Shown here: positions 36,527-47,269 of the stretch, piece after piece
Layout of the letters: the number at the start of each line of letters is the position of its first letter
How positions within the stretch are numbered: the stretch's first letter is position 1
NCBI GenBank assembly: GCA_033398695.1
Contig: CM065809.1
Location: 173,528,501-173,592,500, forward strand
Length of the DNA stretch: 64,000 nucleotides
Source of the DNA: Orobanche coerulescens
Taxonomy: Eukaryota; Streptophyta; Magnoliopsida; Lamiales; Orobanchaceae
Reading direction: 5' to 3'
Program-made: the position numbers and the translations under genes
The notes under the pieces: generated by a model
Databases searched by the model: none
What the model was told of the DNA's origin: nothing
The model's input: only the letters and a program-made list of their open reading frames with translations

Positions 36527-36531
36527 CCATC

Positions 36532-37895
36532 ATTATGGAGTTTAGAAATGCGTTTCTCATTTATGTGACCAAGTCGACAATGCCATAAGTAAGTCGGATT
36601 AGAATCATTGAACTTAGGTTTCTTGGATGCAATGTTATAGATTTCCAAAGTGTCAGACTCATCTAGATCAATATTGTAAAGGCCAGTATATAACTTTGCA
36701 GTACCATAAAGCAAGTCATCAAAGAAAATACGAATAATCTTATTCTTAATAAGAAAACTGTAACGTGCACAATCTAATGTAGAAACTGAAATAATATTCC
36801 TATTCATAGCAGGAACATAATAGCAATTGTTCAAAACTAACAAAAGCCCGTTGGGTAAAACTAGATCATAAGTTCCTACGGCTAGTGCAGCAACTCTTGC
36901 TCCATTGCCGACTTTTAAATCCACTTCCCCTTTCTTCAGTTCTCTACTGCTTCTCAACCCCTGCACATTTGTACAAATGTGAGATCCACATCCAGTATCC
37001 AATACCCAGGAGTTAGAAGTAGATAAGTTAACTTCTATAACAAATATACCTGTGGTAGTCCCACTACCCTTGGTACGCTTTAGCTCTTCCAAGTAAACCT
37101 TGCAATTTCTTTTCCAATGTCCTGGTTTATTGCAATGATGGCAATTTCCATCTTTGGGAGCTTTATCCTTGGAAGATGGCTTAGCAGAGTCTTTACATTT
37201 GGCAACTTTTGCCTTACCCTTGCCCTTGTCTTTGTTCTTAAAGGATTTCCCTTTGCTGACCATCAACACATGGCTTGGTTTCTTCTTAATATTCTGCTCA
37301 GCCGTTTTAAGCATCCCATGCAGCTCAGCAATGGACTTCTCCATCTCATTCATATTATAGTTCATAATGAACTGACCGAAACTTTCGGGCAATGAGTTTA
37401 GGATCACATCCGTGGAGTGCTCCTTAGAAAGTGGAAAACCAAGCCTTTCAAGATGATCAATATATCCTTCATCTTGAGCACATGAGCGCTGACAGATGTC
37501 CCCTCAACCATCTTGCAAGCATACAAGGTTGGAAAGGTCTCATACCTCTCTTGCCTAGCATGCTTCGAGAAAGTTTCCTTGAGGTGAGCATTTAGCTCAT
37601 AAGCTTCCATTTCCTCCAGATTCTTCTGAAGTTCTGGACAAATGGTGGCTAACATAAGACAACTGACATCAATGGAATCATCACAATATTTCTTCCATTT
37701 GTCTTTTGTTGCTTTGTTTGCATTGTCAGCCGGCTCATCGGGAATTTCTTCCTCAAGAATATACATCTTTCTTTCTTGCTTGAGAACTATTCTCAAGCTC
37801 CGGATCCAATCCAGATAGTTGCTGCCGTTTTCTTTGAGCTTGTCTTTCTCAAGGACGGATCGCAGTGAAATGGTGGATGTGTTGTTTGATGCCAT
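36532..37895 (-). pseudogene. Element C gag and protease
   Basis: Gag begins at 37895 (MASNNTSTISL) and shifts frame near 37465. The second block carries LNSLPESFGQFIMNYN, a CCHC knuckle (CHHCNKPGHWKRNC), protease (WVLDTGCGSHIC) and the pre-integrase motif (LWHCRLGHINEKRISKL). It is cut at 36532 by element D; integrase continues at 32668. The apparent ORF end at 36436 reads into the D LTR and is not part of C. Confidence 0.9.
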
Positions 37896-40041
37896 TCTAC
37901 AAAATTCAATATGAAAAATATTTAGTCACATTATTTTATTTCTCGAAAAATACTCCCACTATAACAAAGTACCCTCAATTTACAATATTTGTAATTTTAG
38001 TGGGCTAAGATCCCATTTTGCACAATCCTAAACTCAGCTTTGGCATGACGCCTGGAATTGAGCTACTTTAGGTGGATAACTCTTTATCGATTACATCATA
38101 TGTAACTCTTAGATTATATCATGGGATTTGGAATCGTATGCCGAAGCATGTTATAATCCCATCTTATGCCTTAAGGTTCAAAACTATTTTGATTTCGAAA
38201 TTCATTAAACGTATAGGTATCACCATTACCTATCCTACCTTACTAAGATAATCCGAGTGCCCAGCTTTGGCATGACCCACTCATGATGATCGAAGTCTTG
38301 ATAGGTATTTTTCAAATGAACGGCATTTTAAAATTTTAACGAGGGATTTTTATCCTATGTTAATGTCTATGTTTGCTAACATACATCTAAACATACATAG
38401 CATCACATACATGCATAAATTTAAACATACATCGCATCACATGACAATAAAAGCATAGGACCGTGTATAGCATGACCATAATCCTAACGTGATTTTCATG
38501 AGCCAACATGAAAATCACAAAGGTCAATCTAAAGGGTTAAATATAGTCTTCATTGATCTTCCTAACTCCTTGGAACGTCATACGCGATCACTTTGCTCCT
38601 CGAGTCCGTCCTTCTTGTCTTCACTACATTAATAAAATTTAATACTACACTAGTAAATTTACAAGAAGTGCAAACGACATACATGCCGTAAAATAATAAA
38701 TAATTTAAATAGACGACTCGCAGGCCGTAAAACCAATTATAATTAAACGACACGCAGGCCGTAAAACCAACCCATAAGGAAATAAATTATCCAATAATAT
38801 TGGTCAATTTATGGTCATGCCATACACCATACACATACCAAAAATAATTATCAAATAATTAATAAAGCATGTAATATACTAAATAATCAATCTGTCTGAC
38901 AATAAGATAATAAATGAAAACTATGTCAAAAATTAACAATCTGGATCCCTATCCCATACGGCCGAGCACGCATCTCCCCTTACGGCTGCGCGGGTTCAAA
39001 TCCTGTCGGCCGCAAAAATGCATTTTCAAACCTTAATTTTGATTTTTTAAAACACGGGTCAAGTAGAAAATCAGTGAGCAAGATTTACAAAAAGGTGCCC
39101 CAGCCAAGATTGTCCAGGCGCGGCATTCGGCTTGAGCCAATGCGGGTTCGAGTCCCCTTGGCTGCGTTATTAATTTTGCAATCTTAAAACAGATTTCCTT
39201 CCTTTTATAAAACTTCCGTGAGATAATTTCCAAAAGAAAACTACAGCCCACTTGGTAAGTCCGCGGAAGGCGGCGGATGACCAGGGTTTGAAACCCTGGT
39301 ATTGCGGTTTCTAATTAAAGCAGCCCGCGGGTCCAGCCCGAACCCACCCAGATCTGTTCCAGAATATTTCTGGAGCAGAAATTCACGAAAACAGTCCAGA
39401 AAATTAATTTTTGATGATCCGATTTAATCAAATTAAACCAGAAAAATTATTTTATAAAATCTATATTTTATAAACATAATCAAGAACATAATTTACACAT
39501 AAACATATTCTACATAAATAATTAAATTACTTGCAAGTTGGCTCCGATACCACTGTTGGGTTTTCTATGCATTGAATACAAAATAATCGGAGTAAAAACG
39601 CAGCAGAAGAATAAATATGAAAACCCAATTTAGGATATGATGCAGTAATTTAATTGTTTAATTAAAGGGTTAATCGAATTACCTTAATCCGATTGAACAA
39701 TTCTAGATCCGGACTAGAAGCAGATGAATATCTCCTTCCTCTTTTGATGATCCACACACAAACAATTCTACAAGGTAAAATATTGCGGAAATATTTTTTC
39801 TAATTAAAGCGACAGCGAGTCCATTTAACCCGACCCGAACCCGACCAGATGTTCCGAATATTTACGGAGCGAAATTCACGATCCGAGAAAATTAATTTTT
39901 GATGATCCGATTTAATCAAATTAAACCAGAAAAATTATTTTATAAAATCTATATTTTATAAACATAATCAAGAACATAATTTACACATAAACATATTCTA
40001 CATAAATAATTAAATTACTTGCAAGTTGGCTCCGATACCAC
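37896..40041 (-). other. Element C 5' leader
   Basis: A 2.1-kb noncoding leader between the 5' LTR and gag. It contains a primer-binding site (TGGTATCGGAGCC, minus strand, 40028-40040), a duplicated primer site at 39540-39552, three tRNA-like B-box segments at 38.9-39.3 kb and small repeats of GCAGGCCGTAAAACCAA (38730-38775). Confidence 0.75.
38940..39310. repeat. Three tRNA-like B-box segments in the C leader
   Basis: GGTTCAAATCC (38993-39003), GGTTCGAGTCC (39145-39155) and GGTTTGAAACC (39285-39295) are at near-regular spacing (152 and 140 bp) on the plus strand. Each is followed by a pyrimidine/purine tail that pairs with upstream sequence (for example CAGCCAAG at 39101 with CTTGGCTG at 39158). 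None folds as a standard tRNA: D arm and anticodon arm are not convincing and lengths are short. Confidence 0.5.
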
Positions 40042-40264
40042 TGTTGGGTTTTCTATGCATTGAATACAAAATAATCGGAGTAAAAACGCAGCAGAAGAAT
40101 AAATATGAAAACCCAATTTAGGATATGATGCAGTAATTTAATTGTTTAATTAAAGGGTTAATCGAATTACCTTAATCCGATTGAACAATTCTAGATCCGG
40201 ACTAGAAGCAGATGAATATCTCCTTCCTCTTTTGATGATCCACACACAAACAATTCTACAAGCC
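39288..40264. repeat. 488-bp tandem duplication of leader, primer site and LTR end in C
   Basis: 39288-39776 and 39777-40264 align at a constant 488-bp offset. The distal ~370 bp (from AATTAATTTTTGATGATCC through the primer site and the first 223 bp of LTR) appear identical, while the proximal ~110 bp have diverged. The element therefore has two primer sites and a partial extra LTR end. Confidence 0.85.
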
Positions 40265-41536
40265 GGATTGCTAGATCCTTACGAATAATATTGATAAATA
40301 GTACAACACAAATTCCTTACTAGAAGGATTGTACTATTGATCAAGATTAACTAAGGGAAGAGGATTAGATGACCGACTCCGTTCTCCTACAATAGAAAGT
40401 AGATGGCTGATTTTCTCTTGCTCTTGAAGCGGGGCGATTTTTTTAAGTTTTTGTCTTATAACAACTCCTTGTCCAAGACCTTATATTTATACTAAGTAAA
40501 CCCTATAGTCAAACTCTAATATTTGCTTAGTTGCCCCTCAACTTATTAAATAATACAATATATATACTATCTAATATTATATATATTACTTATATTTAAT
40601 CTCCTTATAAATATAATATCCAATATTATATTTATTATTCCAAATTGATATTTATTCCTACTTGTCTATAATTATCGTACGTGTGACCCAAAAGACTTAT
40701 ATTATGTTCGCAATTATTTAATATATTATTAAATAATAAATCATAAGCGGCCTCTAGTAAGACATTATGATTACCCAAATAAAATAAGGTAATAGCCCAT
40801 TAAACCTTTTAACGTGTCAAATCCCTTTGTCACGCGATATTATATTTGAACTAAGTCATGGAGTCTGTCATACTTATTTATGTTCAAATGCTTTCTCGAT
40901 CTTAAGTAGGCTGATTGAATCAAATGACTCTTCATTTGAGCATGGCCATGCATTTCCTTCAATCCTGCTTTTCGAGGCCCCAGCAGATATCTCTCTCACT
41001 AAAGAGAGGGACAAATCCCCATCTTGATTATTCATTGCCCTCTACATGACTCCCACTAATCCTGATCGCTAATCTTCATGATCACCATGTTTCAGATGAC
41101 GTTGGATTACGTTAAGGCATAATAGTTATCATGTTGGACTCTATAATAATCTCAGGTTCAAGGATTTATTGACATACTGTTATATTGAGATTCACTTATG
41201 ACATTTCCATGTAGTGATCTCAATGCGGGTCTGTCCAGTATTAGTTCTCCAACCAATACCATAAGATTGATCCGTACCATACGCATAATTATCCGATGAT
41301 TATCAATTAAACTTATACTAGTATATTAATCACTTGAGTCTCTACTCAACATGATTGTACCATGGACATTTGAATAATCTTATTATTCGTGAATAACTAT
41401 TATTCGATTATTATAATATTAAAACATGCACACATTATAATAATCAATGAGAAATAAATGATATCAAATAATTTTATTTAAATGTGATAATTACAAATCT
41501 AAGCACATCGAATGTCCTAGGGCACTATTCCGAACA
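40042..41536 (-). repeat. Element C 5' LTR
   Basis: 1495 bp, left edge TGTTGGGTTTTCTATGC, right edge CTATTCCGAACA. The GTCAA TSD follows. It aligns with the 3' LTR at 28592-30074. Confidence 0.85.
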
Positions 41537-42580
41537 GTCAAATGGTTTCGAAATCAATGAATATGATAAATGTGTGTACATCAAATGTACATCTGATAAT
41601 TTTGTCATCGTGTGTCTCTACGTTGATGATATGCTAATTATGGGTAGCAATAATAAAATCATCATAGGCACTAAGGAAATGTTAAAAAAAAACTTCGACA
41701 TGAAGGATATGAGATTAGCCGATGTGATTCTAGGAATCAAGATCTCCAGAACACCCGATGGAATAGTCTTATCACAATCTCACTATGTTGAGAATGTGCT
41801 TAAGAAATTCAAGGCATACGATCTACCTCCGGCTAAGACACCTATTGACTTAAGTTTACACTTAGCCAAAAATCGAGGAGAACCCATATCACAAACAGAA
41901 TATGCGAGGATAATTGGAAGCCTAATGTACTTAGAAAATTGTACAAGGCCAGACATAGCATATTATATTAGTAAACTGAGTCGGTTAACGAGTAATCCCG
42001 GAAAGGATCATTGGACCGCATTGACAAGAGTGTTGAGATACTTAAAACACACTGTCAATCATGGTATATTCTATTCGAGATATCCAGCTGTTTTGGAAGG
42101 ATATTGTGATACCAACTTGATATCCGACACTAAAGACTCTAAATCCACAAGCGGTTATGTATTTACCATTGGTGGAGGAGCAATATCATGGAAATCTACT
42201 AAGCAAACGTACATAGCCCGATCTACAATGAAATTGGAGTTTATTGCTTTAGACAAAGCCGGCGAAGAAGCCTAATGGTTAAGAAACTTCGTAGAAGATA
42301 TTCCCTGTTGGGAAAAACCTTTGCCTCCCGTTATGATACACTGTGAAAGCATGGCAGCCATAGGGAGGGCAAATAACAGTATATATAATGGTAAGTCTCG
42401 ACATATTCATCGAACACACAATACCATTAGACAATTGATCACTACAGGAATAATGTGTATTGACTATGTAAAGTCAAAAGACAATATAACGGATCCATTT
42501 ACGAAAGGTATTAACCGTGATTAATTATATAATGCAACAAGGGGAATGGGATTGAAATCCACACATTGAGAATTTTCATA
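41537..42580 (+). pseudogene. Element B RT 3' part and RNase H
   Basis: Continuation of the RT interrupted at 28591: [25 protein letters not shown] (YVDD intact) and [20 protein letters not shown]. RNase H begins [11 protein letters not shown]; a TAA at 42273-42275 sits at the same Glu position as in A, and the frame continues to about 42570 (HCESMAAIG, KSRHIHRTHN). The ORF start drawn at 41484 lies in the LTR of C and is not real. Confidence 0.9.
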
Positions 42581-43109
42581 ATGGCAACCCAACCAGGATG
42601 ATTGGAGATCCCAAGAACATAGTTCAATGAGACAACTAAGTTGTGAAAGTTCAAGTTAAGCACTTGAAAATTCATTCTCGTAGCTACTCAAGTGCAAGCC
42701 TGCAATTTGTGGTAAAGGGTAAGCTTTTTAAAGCATTTAATGATTCCTATAGCCTTTTATAGGTGGAGTATGGCAGGATACTCTTTATAGGAGATCACCT
42801 ATATAAGTGAAGAAGTAAGACCGCTTCATAAAATTAGTATCACTTATGAATCCAAGAAATGGTCCAAGGCTAAAATGGACACAACGTGAGAACGAAAGAT
42901 ATTAGATCTATTATTGTGTGTATGTTTTTGTCTTGGTTTACATAAAAGTTGACCGGTTCAAGGCATCATGTTCACCGAGCAACGAGTAAATCCGATAGCA
43001 TTACACTAAGGAAGGTTCAAGGCTAACTACTACCTATCCTGAAGCAATAATAGGTCGTCGGGACTTAGTGCATATTGCATTTGCATTAATCATCATTCAT
43101 GTGGGGGAT

Positions 43110-44122
43110 TGTTGGAAAAATATCTTAATTAATACCATAACTAATTATGGTAATTAATGATATTAAATGGTATATTTGGAATCTATATTTTGTGTAGATT
43201 AATTTAGTGCATTTACTTGTTCAATTTCATTAAGAAATGAATGAGTAATTAATGCACAAAGTTAAGCAATTTAATAGTTGGGAATGTGGTGTGGAATCCC
43301 ATCCCACGTTGGAAAAATAAGAAAAAGTTGAGCTATTTATAAAGGACTTTCCATCATAAAGGAGCAATCAAGTTAGCTCCATTATGGTGCACCCTAGTTG
43401 GCTTTAATTAATTTTTAAGGTTAAAATCTGAATCCTACGAGGAAGGTGCAAAGCACCTTCCGAGTCCGAGTCCGAGCACGTCACACGTGTCGTAACGGGC
43501 GCTTCGTAGGCACACTTTGCACTTCGCTCGAATGCCTCAGAGCGAGGAGTTGTGAGGAGCCTTTCATTTTGACAACTGAGGTAGTGGCTCGGATGACGTG
43601 GAGAGTGGCTTGGCTGACACGTGGCAGTGACATGTCAAATACATGATTTGACGGGTGTGGAACACGAGCGGCAGTTCACAACCTAACCAGTGCAATGGTT
43701 CAGACCATTCTATGCAATCTGAACCAGCACAATGGTTTGTCTCGCCTAAACCAATGCAACCCTTCCCACCAGACCACAAGGTGTCTGTCCAGCCAGAAAG
43801 TCACACTGATTCGGACAGGGTGCTTTACATGTTATAAATAAGCCCCTGAAGATGATGATCATTCACACAGAATTAATCAAGACAATAATACACTCATACT
43901 AGCCTAGACTTCATCTACAAGTCCCGAGTATTCAGTAGTTCGCCCGGAATTTAATTCCTAGTACAAGGTATCGAATTCATAGAAAACCGTTGTATCTTGG
44001 GGATGTTTGCCATTGAGCCGTGTGTACTGTGCGGGGAAATTTCGTCTTACGGAGAGAGAGAGAGTCCAACTCTTGCCTTGATTTTGCACCATTCGTCATT
44101 TTCTACAGCATCTACAACAACA
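43110..44122 (+). repeat. Element B 3' LTR
   Basis: Starts TGTTGGAAAAATATC after the polypurine tract and ends ATCTACAACAACA. The TATA region is altered (TTACATGTTATAAATAAG). Confidence 0.85.
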
Positions 44123-45115
44123 GTGAGTGCTTCTGGCTTTTACTTTTAAAAAAATAATTTTGTCGTATTTTGATAGTGCTTCTGTAAAAAGCAGAATCAC
44201 TTTCAAAAGTTGAAAATGTGTTTTTTTTGGAAGTACTTCTCGGGGTGCTTCTAAAAAAAGAAGAAGCAGTTTTTTTTTCAAATTATCAAATTACCCCTAA
44301 ATTAAATTAAATTTTAAGGCAATTGATGTCTTTTTCTCCGTCGCAGTCTCATATTGTATTAATAAATTATTATTAATAAATACCTTTAATATAATACATT
44401 TAATTTAAATAAAGACAAAAATATTAATAAGACAGCACACCCTTTTTGGTTTTTGAACAGGTTAAAAGTACTTCTAGTTATAACTAAGGATGATATATCG
44501 TACCGTATCGAAGTTTTTTGCCAATACCGTATATCGTATCGAAAGTTTCGGTACAACAAAATTCATATGGATACCATACCGAAAGTTATTTCGGTATACC
44601 TAAATTTCGGTATGGCTTTCGGTCCATACCGATACCGCATCGAAATTTTGGTATACCAAATTTTATTTCGATATCGGCATACACCGAACTTATCGAAATA
44701 CCGAATTACCAAAATATCGAAAAAATCTTGATATACCGATATATACCGAAATACCGAACAAATAATATACCAAAAACATCGATATACCAATACATATTAA
44801 AATACCATTTTTTTGGTAAAATCATACCGTTACTGTACCGAAAATTGGTACCGTACCGAAAAATTGGCATACCGAAATTTTCGGTAATTTCAGTAATTTT
44901 TCGGTACGATAAATTTGATATTTCAATATTTCGATATATTTTGTCACCCCCTAATTATAACCGATCCAAACACTTTTTTTTTTCCAAAAAACTGCTTTCA
45001 TAAAAATTTATACAAATATAAAATTAAACTGCTTCTACGTTTGACTTATGCTTCTCCTTTTAATTTTTGATTTTTTTAAGAGCCAATTCACACGGACCTA
45101 ATTAGACTCGGCGCA
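44123..45115. mobile_element. MITE-like element with nested hAT MITE
   Basis: Subterminal phrases GTGCTTCTGGCTTTTACTTTT (left) and CTGCTTCTACGTTTGACTTATG (right) recall the element at 2441-3330. The left end is cut by the element B LTR; its missing first ~20-40 bp appear at 22834-22870 on the minus strand. No coding capacity. Confidence 0.55.
44485..44953. mobile_element. hAT-type MITE with CGGTAT repeats
   Basis: 469 bp bounded by TAAGGATGA on the left and TCACCCCCTA on the right (inverted-repeat partners), flanked by 8-bp direct repeats GTTATAAC (44477-44484) and ATTATAAC (44954-44961) with one mismatch. An 8-bp TSD and a TAGGGGTG-like end are typical of hAT. The interior is a mass of short palindromes such as CGGTATACC and TACCGAAATTTCGGTA variants. 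Confidence 0.7.
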
Positions 45116-45159
45116 TCTTTATATATATTAAAATAATATAGTTATTTAGGAAGGAGATT

Positions 45160-45620
45160 TCTCACCCAAATTTAATAGGTATAATAGCGGATTTTTTAAT
45201 AAAACCGTTGCAAAAAAAATTAAAGAAAAATAGGTGTAATGACGGTTTTATTAATAAAACCGTTGCAAAAAAATTAAAGAATTTTTTTTTAATAAAAGCA
45301 ATAAATTTGAAGATAAAAATACGAGATTTCCTGCTCAAATTATAGTTAGTGCATAGTAGGTCTAATGGCGGTTTTATGAATAAAACCATCGCAAAAAAAT
45401 TAATAAAAGCAATAAATTTGAAGATAAAAATATAGAACTTGATTACAATAAATCATCACAGCCACATTCTTCACTAGCAGGTTATTGTATCGTAGCTGCA
45501 ATGACGGTTTATCAAAAAACTGCCCCATTAGAATTAGTGGTTTTTTTAGAATTGGCGATTTTATTAGGAGTGGCGGTTTAACAAAAAACTGTTTATGTCT
45601 TCCTATCCACAACAACCATA
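45160..45620. repeat. Palindromic tandem units in the Helitron 5' part
   Basis: Repeated units around the near-palindrome GGCGGTTTTATTAATAAAACCG, seen at about 45188, 45242, 45366 and more diverged at 45500-45600, each followed by GCAAAAAAATTAA. Between them the phrase AAGCAATAAATTTGAAGATA occurs twice (45296 and 45407). Confidence 0.7.
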
Positions 45621-45779
45621 TTGTCCACTACTTTAGTCACTAAGATAAAACTTCCTTATAACCGGCATATTAAAATAGAAAACAGTATAAAATGAGCCCT
45701 CAACCAAGGAATATACATCAGCTCCATTCCATCCTTCCTATAGTTGCACAAATGATCACCATAGAAATATATTAACAAA

Positions 45780-46310
45780 AGATTGACAACATGCCGATTT
45801 GGAGCAGTATAAGAGATCTGGAACCCAGAAATTTCGGATGGAGCATGAGATTGCGTCTGGTCAGATCATTGATGTGCTTGATTTTGCTGGGAGAGACATA
45901 AAAACAGTTGAATGCATATTTCACGATGTAAACAGTAAGATTCTATTACATTGTGATTACGTTTTCCATATATAAAGATATATCTCATTTACTTGATGCA
46001 ACATTGTGTAATTCTTTTTATTTATAGGGAGACATGATTCATGCTCAAATAAAAAAACCATGAGTTTCGAAGCACATGCCCATGTTGCAGGAAGAAAAAC
46101 TATATAAAATATCTAAATTTTTTGTTGCCTTAAATGATATGCCATATCCAACAACTGATGCACCCTTCATGATCAACATTTGTGGATGAACTCTCATATA
46201 TTAAGATCCGAAAGAAGAATTTCCAAATTTGAGATTTGTGCTTAAAAGCTTTGCAGATTTTTTAGACAAACACCAACATTGTCACAGGGAAACTTTACGG
46301 TAAGTTACTG
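45780..46310 (+). pseudogene. RPA1-like OB-fold fragment (Helitron)
   Basis: Broken frames read IRDLEPRNFGWSMRLRLVR, then a phrase close to the plant Helitron RPA/DUF223 signature (FHDVN, MIHAQIKK) and YKISKFFVALNDMPYPTT. In Helitrons such proteins bind single-stranded DNA. Stops interrupt every segment. Confidence 0.55.
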
Positions 46311-46389
46311 CAATTTCTAAATTTCAGGATAACAATATCTTTTCTACATTCCTCATGATTTTTTGATACAAGGCTTCGAGAATCCTATC

Positions 46390-47100
46390 CCATCAATTTT
46401 TGAGAGCACATATTCATCCTCTGGCATTTACACTAAAGATTCGTCTTACTTTAAAGAAAGGGCAATTTTGGCACCTACACTAGACGTCGTTGATGAAGTA
46501 AATCAGTACATGAACGCATAATTAGTTGGAGATGGACGTTTATATTTAAGTTCGGACGAACCATGTCATTCAAACAAGACAACTGATGTCATAAATGCAC
46601 TTCACACAACTGAATTTTTGTATGAAATCAGATCTTTAGGGGTTCCAAACCATGAACTTAATTTGAAAGTAGGTACTCCGGTGATGTTGCTACGAAATAT
46701 CGACTATTCAATTGGACTATGCAATGGTGCAAGAATGGTCGTGACAAAGCTTGAGAACTATGTCATTGAAGCTGAGATTTTAACATGAAGTAACGCAGGA
46801 CATCGAGCACTAATTCCTAGAATGTCGTTGACACCTTCTGATCAGGCTACAAGTCAAATTCACAAGAAGGCAATATCCCTTGATTGTGTCATTTGCAATG
46901 ACCATAAATAAGAGTCAAGGTCAATCTTTGACTCACGTTGGACTATTTATAAGGAAACCAGTTTTTTTGTCACGGTCAACTATATGTGGCTTTGTCAAGG
47001 GTTACTCATCCAAAGGGTCTCAAAATCTTGATGGGCGACAAAGAAAACAACAAATCTGCCATAACAAGAAATGTCGTCTATAGAGATGTCTTCCGCAATT
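46390..47100 (+). pseudogene. PIF1-like helicase C-terminal part (Helitron)
   Basis: 46510-46785 reads VGDGRLYLSSDEP, FLYEIRSLGVPNHELNLKVG, TPVMLLRNIDYSIGLCNGAR; then NAGHRALIPRMSLTPSD after a TGA, and from 46880 in another frame VSFAMTINKSQGQSLTHVGL (helicase motif VI region). This is the C-terminal half of a Helitron PIF1/RecD-type helicase. The Walker A part is absent. Two stops and at least one frameshift make it non-functional. Confidence 0.85.
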
Positions 47101-47269
47101 TGTAAAAATCGTTATTTTCATTTATCTCGAACAATATTAAATATATCGCACTGTGTTATATTGATCTGAATATTTTTTCTCTTAATTATTTAAACTCTCT
47201 CAATGTACAAATATCTCAACTATTTACAGAATTTAAACTAGAACCCGTGCAACAAGGAGTATTACTAGT

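Larger units (their letters stand above)
28592..41536 (-). mobile_element. Ty1/copia element C (minus strand), nested in B, hosts D
   Basis: The 5' LTR is on the right (40042-41536), the 3' LTR on the left (28592-30074), and the 5-bp TSD GTCAA is perfect. Internal order on the minus strand is primer site TGGTATCGGAGCC, a long leader, gag, PR, IN (split by D), RT, RNase H. The total is 12.9 kb, or about 9.1 kb without D. The leader holds a 488-bp tandem duplication and three tRNA-like segments. RT is heavily decayed. It is a different family from A/B (LTR about 1.49 kb). Confidence 0.9.
24690..44122 (+). mobile_element. Ty1/copia element B, interrupted by element C
   Basis: 5' LTR 24690-25711 and 3' LTR 43110-44122 bracket gag-pol of the same family as A. 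Element C (28592-41536) is inserted in the RT region with TSD GTCAA (28587-28591 and 41537-41541). Without C the element is about 6.5 kb. Polypurine tract GTGGGGGAT is at 43101-43109. Outer flanks are CATCC on the left and GTGAG on the right. They do not match each other but match the flanks of A. Confidence 0.9.
45116..47269 (+). mobile_element. Helitron remnant
   Basis: Candidate 5' end TCTTTATATATATTAAAAT after an A (45115). The 3' end is ACCCGTGCAACAAGGAGT..ATTACTAGT at about 47242-47269, followed by T. Insertion between A and T, CTAGT at the 3' end and a decayed CCCGTGCA subterminal hairpin fit Helitrons. Inside are a replication-protein-A-like fragment and a PIF1-type helicase fragment; the Rep (HUH) nuclease is missing. 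The 3' end is firmer than the 5' end. Confidence 0.65.

Noticed and set aside
38940..39310. Functional tRNA genes
   Set aside because: B boxes are good, but cloverleaf length, D arm and anticodon arm are not convincing; kept as tRNA-like repeats only.
16267..44122. Reading A and B as two independent simple insertions
   Set aside because: Neither element has matching flanks of its own; the flanks pair only between A and B, together with the LINE halves.
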